This document shows, piece by piece, positions 1-9,052 of a stretch of DNA of 55,130 nucleotides. Below the pieces are notes generated by a model that was not told the origin of the DNA, searched no databases, and saw only the letters and a list, made by a program, of their open reading frames with translations. Origin of the DNA: Rosenbergiella collisarenosi (lineage in GTDB: Bacteria; Pseudomonadota; Gammaproteobacteria; Enterobacterales; Enterobacteriaceae); NCBI RefSeq assembly GCF_018494085.1, contig NZ_JABBFP010000013.1, positions 1 to 55,130 on the forward strand, in the 5' to 3' direction. Position 1 is the stretch's first letter; each line of letters begins with the position of its first letter. A program made the position numbers and the translations under genes.

Positions 1-54
1 GCGCCGATGGTAGTGTGGGGTCTCCCCATGCGAGAGTAGGGAACTGCCAGGCAT
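1..54 (+). rRNA. rrf: 5S ribosomal RNA, 3' end only (partial)
   Basis: The sequence from the window edge to GCCAGGCAT matches the 3' third of the enterobacterial 5S rRNA, including the segment GGGGTCTCCCC. The 5' part lies outside the window. It is followed after ten bases by a strong terminator and then kgtP, the same arrangement as downstream of E. coli rrnG. Confidence 0.95.
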
Positions 55-64
55 CCAAATAGAC

Positions 65-94
65 AAAAAGGCCATCCTAACGGATGGCCTTTTT
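65..94 (+). terminator. Rho-independent terminator of the rRNA operon
   Basis: AAAAAGGCCATCC, loop TAAC, then GGATGGCCTTTTT form a perfect 13-bp stem ending in a T run, directly after the 5S gene. Confidence 0.92.
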
Positions 95-229
95 GCATTG
101 GGAATTGTGAATAAGCAACAAAATGCAGTTTATCCCCGCAACTAATGAAAACATTACTTTACTTTATTTATCAACCTCTTATTCTGATTGGTCTTCACAT
201 AAAAAATCAACTAATTAGGGGTTCCCGCT

Positions 230-1525
230 ATGATCAGACAACAGGCGCCATCACCGGTTGCGTCGCTGAGTAATGTCCAAAGAATCAAGGCTATTGTGGG
301 TGCCTCGTCAGGAAACCTAGTCGAATGGTTCGACTTTTACGTTTATTCCTTTTTCTCCATATATTTCGCACATATCTTCTTTCCGAAAGGGGATGCCACG
401 ACGCAGCTACTTCAAACCGCAGGCGTTTTTGCTGCGGGATTTTTAATGCGACCCATAGGCGGTTGGTTGTTTGGCTTCATCGGCGATCGTTTTGGACGTA
501 AAAAATCAATGCTGATATCGGTCTATATGATGTGTTTTGGCTCGCTAGTGATAGCCTGTTTACCCGGCTATGATCGCATTGGGCTAATTGCCCCAGTGAT
601 GCTGCTACTTGTTAGAATGCTACAGGGGCTTTCCGTTGGTGGAGAATATGGCGCTAGCGCAACTTATATGAGCGAAATCGCGACAGAAGGTAAAAAAGGA
701 TTCTATTCTTCCTTTCAGTATGTGACCTTGATTGGCGGGCAACTCTTAGCTGTTCTAACAGTCGTCATTCTGCAACAACTCCTTGATAACGATAGCCTTC
801 GGGCTTGGGGTTGGCGTATCCCATTTATGATTGGCGCTGTATTGTCGATCGTTGCACTATGGTTGAGAAAGTCGCTTCACGAGACAAGTGATGAAACCCA
901 ACGCGCAAATAAAAATGCCGGGAGTTTATCCTATCTCTTACGACACCATTGGCGCCCTTTCATTAAAGTGATTGGAATTACAGCCGGAGGGTCGTTAAGT
1001 TTTTATACATTCACGACTTATATGCAGAAATACCTAATCAATAGCATCGGCCTCGATCCGAAGATGGGCAGTATGCTGATGACCGGAGTACTTCTTGCTT
1101 TTATGTTTCTGCAGCCGATAGCGGGAGCATTATCAGATAAAATTGGACGTAAATTATCAGTAATTATTTTCGCAGTAGGCATAATACTCTTCACTGTTCC
1201 GATTATGGTCTATTTGACTAGGGTTGATAGTTTATTCCTTATATTCCTATTACTCTTATTAGCCCTGGTGATATGCAGTTTTTATACCTCTGTCAGTGGC
1301 CTATTGAAAGCCGAGCTTTTTCCTCCGCAATTGCGTGCCCTAGGGGTCGGCTTACCCTATGCTATTGGCAATGCAATATTTGGTGGTTCGGCTGAATTCG
1401 TGGCACTAGCTTTGAAACAGAAGGGGATTGAATCGAGTTTTTTCTGGTATGTCACCGCGATGGGAATTGTTGTGTTATTGATAAGCCTGACACTCCCTAA
1501 TAAGAAGAGTGTCGAGCGACTGTAG
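230..1525 (+). CDS. kgtP: Alpha-ketoglutarate permease (MFS proton symporter)
   Basis: A 431-residue inner-membrane major facilitator protein that imports 2-oxoglutarate with protons. The N-terminal block around [13 protein letters not shown], the loop [10 protein letters not shown] (about residues 86-95), the [10 protein letters not shown] helix and the second-half repeat SDKIGRK follow E. coli KgtP along the whole length, with about 12 predicted membrane helices. The ATG at 230 gives the family length. It sits just after an rrn operon as in E. coli and is convergent with pssA. No regulatory site was recognised in the 135-bp upstream gap. Confidence 0.93.
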   Translation: MIRQQAPSPVASLSNVQRIKAIVGASSGNLVEWFDFYVYSFFSIYFAHIFFPKGDATTQLLQTAGVFAAGFLMRPIGGWLFGFIGDRFGRKKSMLISVYMMCFGSLVIACLPGYDRIGLIAPVMLLLVRMLQGLSVGGEYGASATYMSEIATEGKKGFYSSFQYVTLIGGQLLAVLTVVILQQLLDNDSLRAWGWRIPFMIGAVLSIVALWLRKSLHETSDETQRANKNAGSLSYLLRHHWRPFIKVIGITAGGSLSFYTFTTYMQKYLINSIGLDPKMGSMLMTGVLLAFMFLQPIAGALSDKIGRKLSVIIFAVGIILFTVPIMVYLTRVDSLFLIFLLLLLALVICSFYTSVSGLLKAELFPPQLRALGVGLPYAIGNAIFGGSAEFVALALKQKGIESSFFWYVTAMGIVVLLISLTLPNKKSVERL

Positions 1526-1563
1526 AAAAGAAGACTCTCTGCCAGGCTAGCTGGCAGAGAAGA

Positions 1564-2919
1564 CTACAGAATACGGCTAATCAATTTATCGATTCTAATA
1601 CGGCGTAGGCGACGTATTAGTTTGCGGATCCTATTAGGATATTCCGAAATACTCTCTAAGTCGTGGAACTGTCGTAATATTGTAGTATTTTCGCGAATAA
1701 GGGCGAGTTCTTTCGACTTCTGTTCAGCCAGTAAGTGTTCAGGGTCATGCACCAAAATTGCATTTTCGAGATCTAACCGCCATGCCCTTGGGTTAAGATT
1801 ATTGCCGGTTAGTAGCATCCATTCGTTATCGACCCAGATCCCTTTTAAGTGATAGCTGTTTGCTGCATCTTTCCACAAGCGAATAGTTAACTTTTCATTC
1901 TCAAGGTAATATTGTAGTCGGCTAGCAAAGCGACGCAGGTTAATCTCATAGAGATAGGGGAGTGCTCCGATAACTTTAAAAGGCTCTTCCGGTGGAATAT
2001 AAAAATCGTTCGCCGTTTTGTCTCCAACGATGATCTCGACCTCTTTCCCTTGGCGAAGCAGGCGAATGATATGCCTAACGAGAATAGCCGGCAGATTGAA
2101 ATAAGGTGTACAGATAACTAATTTTTCTTCAGTCGCAGGCATTAAATGAAAAATAGTCTGGTTAAGTAAACTACGTTTGCCTAAGCCTGCTAATGGGGTA
2201 ACCGCCAACTGAGGCTCATGGGCGAGGTCGTCGAGTTCATAATTGAACGTTCTTAGCTCTTGTCGAAAAATTTTGGTTTCGTTTTTAATCTCAAGGCTAG
2301 TCGGACGATCTTCGAGATCTAAGCGGTGTACTGCATCTGACTGTTTGAGATTAGCACTAATCCAGTCAAACATGATATTCGCTAATGCAGGGTTTTTGAT
2401 GATTTGGTAGCGGTCATAGCGATACCGCTGGTCATATTGTAGATAGACATTATTAATGCTTGCGCCACTATACACCACCGTATCATCGAAGATAAAACCC
2501 TTCAAATGCAACACGCCCAGTGCTTCACGCGTATTGACTGGAATACCGTATACCGGAATGGCTAACTCCCCGGCCTGTTCAGCTAAGCGACAATACCAAT
2601 CTGCATTAGTTTCTCCGCGAGCAGCACCGATTCTGCCACGTTGAGCTCGATGCCAATCGACACAAATACTAATATCTAGCTGCGGGTTCGCGTGCTTAGC
2701 CTGATAAAGCGCGGCCATGACTGATTGCCCAGCCTCATCATTTTCGAGATAGAGGGCGACTAGGCATATTCTTGATTTAGCCTGGGCGATTTTTTCTAAA
2801 AGCGTGTGATGAAATTCCGCTGCAGAGTACAAAAATGAAAAGTCAGTGATTGATTGTGGCAGTTTCGGAAGTTCTGCAAGGTATCGCTGGTGTGAATTCA
2901 TTTTATTTTTTGGCAACAT
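1564..2919 (-). CDS. pssA: CDP-diacylglycerol-serine O-phosphatidyltransferase (phosphatidylserine synthase)
   Basis: A 451-residue enzyme of the phospholipase D superfamily. It makes phosphatidylserine from CDP-diacylglycerol and serine, the first committed step to phosphatidylethanolamine, and associates with ribosomes and the inner membrane. Two HxKxxxxD motifs are visible (His138/Lys140/Asp145 and His357/Lys359/Asp364), as expected for the subtype-I enzyme. The basic C-terminus (RKLIRRLRRIRIDKLISRIL) fits membrane or ribosome binding. Length equals that of E. coli PssA (451). It lies between kgtP and pat as in E. coli. Confidence 0.96.
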   Translation of the reverse strand: MLPKNKMNSHQRYLAELPKLPQSITDFSFLYSAAEFHHTLLEKIAQAKSRICLVALYLENDEAGQSVMAALYQAKHANPQLDISICVDWHRAQRGRIGAARGETNADWYCRLAEQAGELAIPVYGIPVNTREALGVLHLKGFIFDDTVVYSGASINNVYLQYDQRYRYDRYQIIKNPALANIMFDWISANLKQSDAVHRLDLEDRPTSLEIKNETKIFRQELRTFNYELDDLAHEPQLAVTPLAGLGKRSLLNQTIFHLMPATEEKLVICTPYFNLPAILVRHIIRLLRQGKEVEIIVGDKTANDFYIPPEEPFKVIGALPYLYEINLRRFASRLQYYLENEKLTIRLWKDAANSYHLKGIWVDNEWMLLTGNNLNPRAWRLDLENAILVHDPEHLLAEQKSKELALIRENTTILRQFHDLESISEYPNRIRKLIRRLRRIRIDKLISRIL

Positions 2920-3000
2920 CGCATTACGCTTCTTCTAGTAGAGGTCGAAAAATATGATAAAGCATGGGAACCCTAACCCGTTACTATACCATTAAAAGTA

Positions 3001-5454
3001 TTAGCCAGGGTGACTTTCTGTTGGCGGTAATAGCGTTAAGCGTAGGCTTACGATGCCATCTTCAACATTGTTTTTACAGCTAAAACCCAGCTGTCGAGCT
3101 AAGGCTATCATCCCGGTATTATTTGGCATAGTAATCCCATTTAGCTGTTTTAAACCATGATCTCGCGTGTAACTTACCATCTTCTCAAGTAGTTTTTTCC
3201 CCAACCCTAAGCGTTTTAGGTCCGACCTCACTAATATTGAGAATTCTGCATCGATGTTATCACTGTCTGAAATAGCCCTAGTTACTCCAATGATGGTTTC
3301 CACGCCGTTTTCTTCAATGACGGCAACGAACGCCATCTCACGGTCATAGTCGATTTGAGTCATGGTCGCTAAATCATCGTGTGTGAATTCATTAATTTCG
3401 CTGAAATAACGATAATAGAGATCTTCTTTCGTTACACGGCCAATAAAGGCGAGTAGCTGGGGTTCATCTTCAGGGAGGATCGGCCTAAACAGCGCATTGC
3501 GCCCATCTTTCAGTTCAACCCATTGCTCAAATTTTTGAGGATACGGGCGAATGGCCAATCGATCTTCACTGTCCCCGGCGAAGCTGCGCAAGGTAATTTT
3601 CCCCTCCACCACCGCTAACGTATTATTTTTATCAATATACCCGTCGAGTAGGCAGTGATCTATTTCTGGGCAGTCGATCATAAGATCCGAAAGTTGTACG
3701 ATCATCTCACTTAACTCAGACAGCCTAGGAGAAGAGATTTCCCAGCGCCGGAAGAGTTTATGTTGCTGGATAGCCTGTGCGATAAGGTGGTTAGCAAGCG
3801 CCATATTCAGCGGTAGAAGCGCCGTTACGGCTTGTCTATCCTCTTGCCACATTGCACTCTGTTCGCCCACTAACATAATTGGCCCAAATAGCGGATCGTG
3901 TTGTACAACGATGCGTAGTGACTGCCTATCTTTTTCACTCTCAGTCGGGTCGACCTTCTTTGCCTGTGTGAAACCATAATTTTGTAATAAAGCGATTAAC
4001 TCAGAGCCTTCTAGGGAAAACTGTGTTTTGGCAATGTAATGCTGTAGTAATTGACGAATATCGTCACGACCATAAGGTTGTACTGCCAGCCTAGCGGGGG
4101 TTTCTCTAAGTTGCTTCTGGTTGCGATGGTAGGCGACACGGTGCATAAATGCGGTCACTGTACCTTCGGGGGTCCGCCAAGTTGGAATTCTGGCTTGAGA
4201 AAATATTGCTCGAGCAGCTTGTGACGAATATTCACCGCACCAGTTAGTCAGCAACGTTTTATATTTGGCTCTTGGATGTTGGTTGTAAAGATTCGATAGT
4301 TTTTCCGCACATTCGCTGGCAGGGGAAACCGCGCTAGGAGCATGGATCACCATAATAGCCTCAGCCTCTGGGCTATCGAGTAAAATAGCCGTTACAGCCA
4401 AATATAGCTTGGTTGTGGCATCATCTTTAAGATCAAGGGGATTGGTGATTGGAATCGTTTCGGGTAAACACGCGCGTAAGCGTTGATGTGTCGACGGAGT
4501 AATCTGTAGTAAGGTTCCTTGACGCTGCTCTAAGACATCCAACGCTAAAGCGGCAGGCGCTACGCCATTACTGATGATAAAGAGAGACTCTCCTTTCAAG
4601 TGACGCATATGGCTTAAGGATTCGACAGCCGAGAAGAGTTCGTGAGAATCATAAACCCGTAACATCCCTGCCCGTTGAATTGCTGCATCCCAAGTTCCAT
4701 CGAAGGTCCCTTCGTTGCCGACGAGTAACCTCGCTGCGCGACTTCTACCGCTTTTAAACATCACGATAGGTTTGTTACGCGATGCACTACGTGCTGCTGA
4801 GACGAAACGGCGTGCATCATTTAAATGTTCAAGTGCGATCAAAATAGCGTGAGTTTTCGTATCTCGCGCTAAAAAATCGAGAAGATCATCGCTATCGATA
4901 TCTAAGCCATCACCCAGCGCAATAAACCAAGAAAACCCAATTTTCCGCTGTTGCGCCCAATCGAGGATTGTATTGGCAACAGCGGTTGACTGAGCAATGA
5001 AGGCGACATTGCCACGACCAACAGGCACGGGTGAGAAGCTAGCATTAAGCCCTTGATAGGGGGCAATCAATCCCAGACTATTAGGGCCTAATAAGCGCAT
5101 GTTCCAGCGTGCCGCTTGTTCAGAAAGTTCGGAGAAATGCTCCTTTGAAGCTGAAAGAATAATGCAACTAGGGCATCCTTTATGCCCTAGTTCATCAATA
5201 AGCTGCGTTAAACGCCGGGCATGGGTACAAAGTATTGCCAAGTCAGGCACTAACGGAAGCTCTGATATTGTGGCGTAAGCCATTACCCCACAGACGGCGG
5301 CATAGTGAGGGTTTACGGGTAATATTGCTCCAGAGAAACCTCCGGCCAATAGATTTTTCATCAACAGATTACCCGCACGACCTATCTTTTGTGATGCGCC
5401 AATCACGGCGATAGACTTGGGTTTTAGTAGTGCTTCTAAACCGAGTTGACTCAT
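3001..5454 (-). CDS. pat: Protein lysine acetyltransferase Pat with truncated ATP-grasp domain
   Basis: An 817-residue protein: NDP-forming acyl-CoA synthetase-like region (about 1-450: CoA-binding KPKSIAVIGAS, then LLGPNSLG), a remnant ATP-grasp region (about 465-600), and a C-terminal GNAT domain (about 650-817) with the acetyl-CoA loop RSDLKRLGLGKKL. Family members (YfiQ/PatZ) acetylate lysines of acetyl-CoA synthetase and other proteins. E. coli YfiQ is 886 residues as I recall it. The difference falls around residues 497-513, where the segment with the ATP-grasp core VALKLRSPDIPHKSE is absent and the later glycine-rich GEGG motif reads GEQS. The GNAT half looks intact, so acetyltransferase activity is probably kept. 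It is followed after 23 bases by the TapT-pat junction on the same strand. Confidence 0.93.
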   Translation of the reverse strand: MSQLGLEALLKPKSIAVIGASQKIGRAGNLLMKNLLAGGFSGAILPVNPHYAAVCGVMAYATISELPLVPDLAILCTHARRLTQLIDELGHKGCPSCIILSASKEHFSELSEQAARWNMRLLGPNSLGLIAPYQGLNASFSPVPVGRGNVAFIAQSTAVANTILDWAQQRKIGFSWFIALGDGLDIDSDDLLDFLARDTKTHAILIALEHLNDARRFVSAARSASRNKPIVMFKSGRSRAARLLVGNEGTFDGTWDAAIQRAGMLRVYDSHELFSAVESLSHMRHLKGESLFIISNGVAPAALALDVLEQRQGTLLQITPSTHQRLRACLPETIPITNPLDLKDDATTKLYLAVTAILLDSPEAEAIMVIHAPSAVSPASECAEKLSNLYNQHPRAKYKTLLTNWCGEYSSQAARAIFSQARIPTWRTPEGTVTAFMHRVAYHRNQKQLRETPARLAVQPYGRDDIRQLLQHYIAKTQFSLEGSELIALLQNYGFTQAKKVDPTESEKDRQSLRIVVQHDPLFGPIMLVGEQSAMWQEDRQAVTALLPLNMALANHLIAQAIQQHKLFRRWEISSPRLSELSEMIVQLSDLMIDCPEIDHCLLDGYIDKNNTLAVVEGKITLRSFAGDSEDRLAIRPYPQKFEQWVELKDGRNALFRPILPEDEPQLLAFIGRVTKEDLYYRYFSEINEFTHDDLATMTQIDYDREMAFVAVIEENGVETIIGVTRAISDSDNIDAEFSILVRSDLKRLGLGKKLLEKMVSYTRDHGLKQLNGITMPNNTGMIALARQLGFSCKNNVEDGIVSLRLTLLPPTESHPG

Positions 5455-5477
5455 GACTCCTCCGTTAGCGGCGGCCT

Positions 5478-6176
5478 CTATAAAGGTGACGGATCCCGAG
5501 CGTGAACAGGATGATGAGGTTTACCCGCTAAATATCGTTCACGAAATAACGAAAAGTGCTGAATTAAGTGGTTAGCTGCTGCCTGATCTCCCGCTTGCGC
5601 AAGCAAGGCTGCGGCTATCTCTGCGGTACAGTGGTGCTCATCACTATGTGCTTCGCGTAGGGTATATTGACTAGGTGTCGTGACATTAACGGAGATCATA
5701 GGAAAGTCGTTTAACCACGGGCTTTTACGAAACATCTTGCGCGCCTCGGTCCACGTACCATCCAGCATAATAAACAGCGGAGGTTTACCCGTGAGGGGTG
5801 GCTGGTCTAATACAACGCGTTCCGGCTGTGCATAACTTGCAGGAAAAACGACCATCGGTTGATAATTCGGTACGATATTCTCTAGAAAATCTTTATCGTT
5901 AAAGGCGGTTCTGGACCATTGATAAGCGAGGGTCGACGGTAAAATATCGGCGATTAAGCGCCCCGTATTGCTGGGCTTCATCGGCTCGGTATCATACATC
6001 ACTAGACAGAAACGACTGCGGGCGTTTTGAGGTTGTATCGTCAAACAGAGACAGTTAACCTGCGGTAACAGACACCGTTGGCAGCGATTAACGCGATTTC
6101 CCCGTGCAAGAAACGGACGCGTAGCCATGGCCAAGCGCTGTGCACGAAGTTGTAGTACAGCATTACAGTGGGTCAT
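5478..6176 (-). CDS. tapT: tRNA-uridine aminocarboxypropyltransferase TapT (DTW domain)
   Basis: A 232-residue member of the DTW/YfiP family, which transfers the 3-amino-3-carboxypropyl group of S-adenosylmethionine to U47 of tRNAs (acp3U). Visible are the N-terminal Cys cluster CQRCLLPQVNCLC (metal binding), TEPMKPSNTGRL, and the family's DGTW motif (MLDGTWTEARK, about residue 145). Length equals that of E. coli YfiP. It is the first gene of a likely tapT-pat unit and is divergent from yfiF. The trxC gene that separates these two in E. coli is absent here. Confidence 0.93.
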   Translation of the reverse strand: MTHCNAVLQLRAQRLAMATRPFLARGNRVNRCQRCLLPQVNCLCLTIQPQNARSRFCLVMYDTEPMKPSNTGRLIADILPSTLAYQWSRTAFNDKDFLENIVPNYQPMVVFPASYAQPERVVLDQPPLTGKPPLFIMLDGTWTEARKMFRKSPWLNDFPMISVNVTTPSQYTLREAHSDEHHCTAEIAAALLAQAGDQAAANHLIQHFSLFRERYLAGKPHHPVHARDPSPL

Positions 6177-6338
6177 AATGAGTCGATACTGAATAAAAAA
6201 TACAGTTTAATTGAGTTAAGCAGGGGATGCTACGCGATAAAAGGATTTCTGCTAGAGTGATCGTTAATTCGCCGACAAAGAAGATAGCTAAGCGGGCGGA
6301 CATCAGGTAATCTGCGCGCTCAGTAACAGGAGAATGTG

Positions 6339-7445
6339 ATGAACGACGAAAATAAAAGTAAAAGCAGTAAAGTAAAAGTAATGTATGTTCGCGGTGAAGA
6401 AGCGACTTCTTCACGTAGTAGCGGTAACCCGCGGACCGGTAAAGGTGGTCGCACGCCGGACCGCAAGGCGCCGACTGATCGTCGTTCATCTTCCTCTTCG
6501 CGTCGTGATGAGTCTTCTTCGCGTCGTAGCGACTCTTCTTCTCGCCGTGAGGATAGTTTCTCGCGTCGTAATGAATCATCTTCACAACGTAACGATTCAC
6601 CTTGGCGTACCGTCTCTAAGCGCCCCTCGGAGCAAACAGAGTCAGCAGTAGATACGAATGCTGAAGAAGGGTTAACGGCGAAGAGCTATATCGATCCTGA
6701 GCAATTGCGTCGTCAGCGCCAAGAAGAAACTCGCGTTTATGGTGAAAATGCGTGTCAGGCGCTTTTCCAAAGCCGACCAGAGGCAATCGTTCGTGCTTGG
6801 TTTGTACAGAGCGTTACCCCCCGTTTTCGTGAGACTCTGCGCTGGTTAGCGGCCAACCGTAAAGCCTATCATGTCGTTGACGATAGCGAGTTAGCCAAGG
6901 CTGCCGGTACAGAACACCATGGCGGCGTGTGCTTTATCATCAAGAAGCAAACGGGTATTGATGTTGCAGCTTGGTTGGCACAAGCCGAAGAGAAAGACTG
7001 TGTTGTGGCGCTAGAAAATGTGGGGAATCCTCACAACCTAGGTGCAATCATGCGGAGTTGTGCGCACTTTGGTGCGAAAGCAATCCTCGTGAACGATGCG
7101 AATATTTTGGAGTCAGGTGCAGCCGTCAGGACTGCAGAGGGCGGCGCTGAACATGTACGCGCCGTTACTGCTCCTTCTTTCCATCAAGGCCTCGATGCTT
7201 TTCGTCGCGCGGGATACAGTATTGTTACAACCTCTAGCCATGAAGGCCAACCGTTAGCCTCGGCGTCGTTCCCCGCGAAGACTGTTCTAGTCCTAGGGCA
7301 AGAAGGCGAGGGGCTTCATGAGGAAACGTTACGTCAAGGCGATATGAGTCTTTCGATTGGCGGGACGGGTAAAATTGAAAGCTTGAACGTTTCAGTGGCT
7401 GCCGGGATCCTATTAGGGGAATGGTGGCGTCAGCAGAAAGCCTAA
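6339..7445 (+). CDS. yfiF: TrmH/SpoU-family RNA methyltransferase-like protein YfiF
   Basis: A 368-residue protein: a low-complexity Ser/Arg-rich N-terminus (residues 1-110), a SpoU substrate-binding domain (about 125-205, starting [11 protein letters not shown]), then a SPOUT methyltransferase domain with [28 protein letters not shown] and [12 protein letters not shown], the three family motifs that form the knotted S-adenosylmethionine site. E. coli YfiF has no proven substrate. A GTG lies just before at 6336, but GGAG six bases upstream favours the ATG at 6339. It is followed by a terminator shared with emrB. Confidence 0.9.
   Translation: MNDENKSKSSKVKVMYVRGEEATSSRSSGNPRTGKGGRTPDRKAPTDRRSSSSSRRDESSSRRSDSSSRREDSFSRRNESSSQRNDSPWRTVSKRPSEQTESAVDTNAEEGLTAKSYIDPEQLRRQRQEETRVYGENACQALFQSRPEAIVRAWFVQSVTPRFRETLRWLAANRKAYHVVDDSELAKAAGTEHHGGVCFIIKKQTGIDVAAWLAQAEEKDCVVALENVGNPHNLGAIMRSCAHFGAKAILVNDANILESGAAVRTAEGGAEHVRAVTAPSFHQGLDAFRRAGYSIVTTSSHEGQPLASASFPAKTVLVLGQEGEGLHEETLRQGDMSLSIGGTGKIESLNVSVAAGILLGEWWRQQKA
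6492..6596 (+). repeat. Five tandem 21-bp units encoding an SSSRRxx heptapeptide repeat
   Basis: In the yfiF frame the units read [28 protein letters not shown] and SSSQRND. Units 1-3 are near-identical at DNA level (TCTTCTTCGCGTCGT core) and units 4-5 have diverged. The tract is probably disordered and basic, suited to RNA contact. Confidence 0.9.
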
Positions 7446-7481
7446 TAATCAGGCCGGTTAACCCGGCTTAATTATTAACCG

Positions 7482-7505
7482 AAAGCGCCGAAAGGCGCTT
7501 TTTTA
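7482..7505. terminator. Bidirectional terminator between yfiF and emrB
   Basis: AAAGCGCC, loop GAAA, GGCGCTTT followed by further T residues on the + strand. The GNRA-type loop and symmetric A/T flanks could stop both yfiF and emrB transcripts. It overlaps the last codon of emrB. Confidence 0.85.
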
Positions 7506-9047
7506 ATGGGCGCCACCACCGCCACCGCCCGAATGGAACGGCGGTTTCGCGAACCAGATGACGACAAGCAATATGACAAATATTCCGCCTGCTGCCCAAA
7601 ATATTTCATTCGCCGAGATGATTAAACCCTGGTTAGTGATCTGCTGGGCAATATAGCCAGATGCCTGGGAATGACTCATTCCCAACGCCTCAAGTTGCTG
7701 ATAACTTTGCTGTGCGTTAGGGTTATAAGCAGTAATCGACTCCGTCAGTTGGCTATGATGCATAGCCTCTCGGTTAGTCCACAACGTAGTGGTAATCGAC
7801 GTACCAATCGAGCCCCCTAGCGTTCGGATAAAATTAGATAGGCCAGAGGCCGCAGCAATTCTTTCCGATGAAAGCCCCGCTAAGGTAATGGTCGTCAACG
7901 GCATAAAGAAGCAGGCCACTGCGAAGCCTTGGATAAATTGTGGCCAGGCCGCATCGGCAAAACTCATCCCCGGCTCGAAAGTATAGGCCCGCCAATAGAA
8001 ACAGACCGCATACATAATGAAGCTGAAGGTAACGAGATAGCGCATATCGATACGTGGAGCGAAACGTCCAATAATCGGAGAAAGAATAACGGGAAGGATC
8101 CCTACTGGGGCTGAGGCTAAGCCAGCCCATGTTGCCGTATAGCCGAACACCTCTTGCAGTAGCTGGGGTAACAGCACGATGGTGCCGAAATAGAGCATGT
8201 ACGCTAAGCTAATCGATCCACAGCCAATGGTGAAGTTACGCGACTTAAATAACGATAAATCGATGATCGGGTGTTCGTCGGTCAGTTCCCAAATGATGAG
8301 TATCAGTAAAGCAACCACGGCCACGACCGTGAGGGTGACGATTTCTGTCGAACTGAACCAATCTAGCTCTTTCCCCCTATCCAACATAACTTGTAGACAG
8401 CCGATTCCTAAGGTCAGCATCACTAAGCCGACGATATCAATGGGTTGTTTACGCGTCGGTGTATCTCGCTTGGCGAGTGTTTTTACGGCAAGTAAAACCA
8501 CGATGATACCAATTGGAACGTTAATAAAAAAAATCCATCCCCAGTGGTAATTATCGCTGATCCAACCGCCTAAAATAGGCCCACAAATTGGGGCAACAAT
8601 CACCGTCATCGCCCATAGAGACATCGCCATGCTTCGCTTAGCGGGCGGGTAATTGTTAAGAAGTAGGCTTTGCGATAGAGGAATTAATGGGCCTGCGACT
8701 AACCCCTGGATTACCCTGAAGATAATCAACATCGTCAAACTGTTCGATATACCACAAGCCCAAGAAGCGATGGCAAACGCCGCGGTGGAGGCAATAAAGA
8801 GTTTAACTTCCCCAAAGCGACGGGCAAGCCATCCCGTTAGCGGGATCGAAATAGCATTCGCAACGCCAAATGAGGTGATAACCCACGTACCTTGCGTATT
8901 CGATGCCCCCAAGTCTCCCGCAATCGTTGGAATGGCGACGTTTGCGATAGTCGAGTCCAGCACTTGCATAAAGGTCGCGAGTGATAACGCGATAGTCATC
9001 AAGATTAATTGAGCGCGTTCTAAAGGCGGTCTCTCGTTATAAGCCAT
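7503..9047 (-). CDS. emrB: Multidrug efflux MFS transporter EmrB (DHA2 family)
   Basis: A 514-residue inner-membrane drug/proton antiporter with 14 predicted helices. Diagnostic segments are QVLDSTIANVAIPTIAGDLG (helix 1), LTGWLARRFGEVK, and motif C in VTVIVAPICGPILGGW. It ends in the glycine-rich tail GGGGGGAH that E. coli EmrB also has. With EmrA and an outer-membrane TolC it would pump hydrophobic agents such as uncouplers out of the cell. It starts five bases after emrA ends, so the two are co-transcribed. Confidence 0.96.
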   Translation of the reverse strand: MAYNERPPLERAQLILMTIALSLATFMQVLDSTIANVAIPTIAGDLGASNTQGTWVITSFGVANAISIPLTGWLARRFGEVKLFIASTAAFAIASWACGISNSLTMLIIFRVIQGLVAGPLIPLSQSLLLNNYPPAKRSMAMSLWAMTVIVAPICGPILGGWISDNYHWGWIFFINVPIGIIVVLLAVKTLAKRDTPTRKQPIDIVGLVMLTLGIGCLQVMLDRGKELDWFSSTEIVTLTVVAVVALLILIIWELTDEHPIIDLSLFKSRNFTIGCGSISLAYMLYFGTIVLLPQLLQEVFGYTATWAGLASAPVGILPVILSPIIGRFAPRIDMRYLVTFSFIMYAVCFYWRAYTFEPGMSFADAAWPQFIQGFAVACFFMPLTTITLAGLSSERIAAASGLSNFIRTLGGSIGTSITTTLWTNREAMHHSQLTESITAYNPNAQQSYQQLEALGMSHSQASGYIAQQITNQGLIISANEIFWAAGGIFVILLVVIWFAKPPFHSGGGGGGAH

Positions 9048-9052
9048 GACAG

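Noticed and set aside
6163-6600. 145-codon minus-strand frame opposite the yfiF N-terminus, rich in His/Tyr/Lys
   Set aside because: It is antisense to the repetitive Ser/Arg tract of yfiF, whose codon pattern creates it. No ribosome-binding site and no family resemblance.
8197-9012. Two + strand frames of 117 and 119 codons inside emrB
   Set aside because: Antisense shadows of a strongly conserved membrane protein; low-complexity Ser/Thr/Ile content and no start signals.
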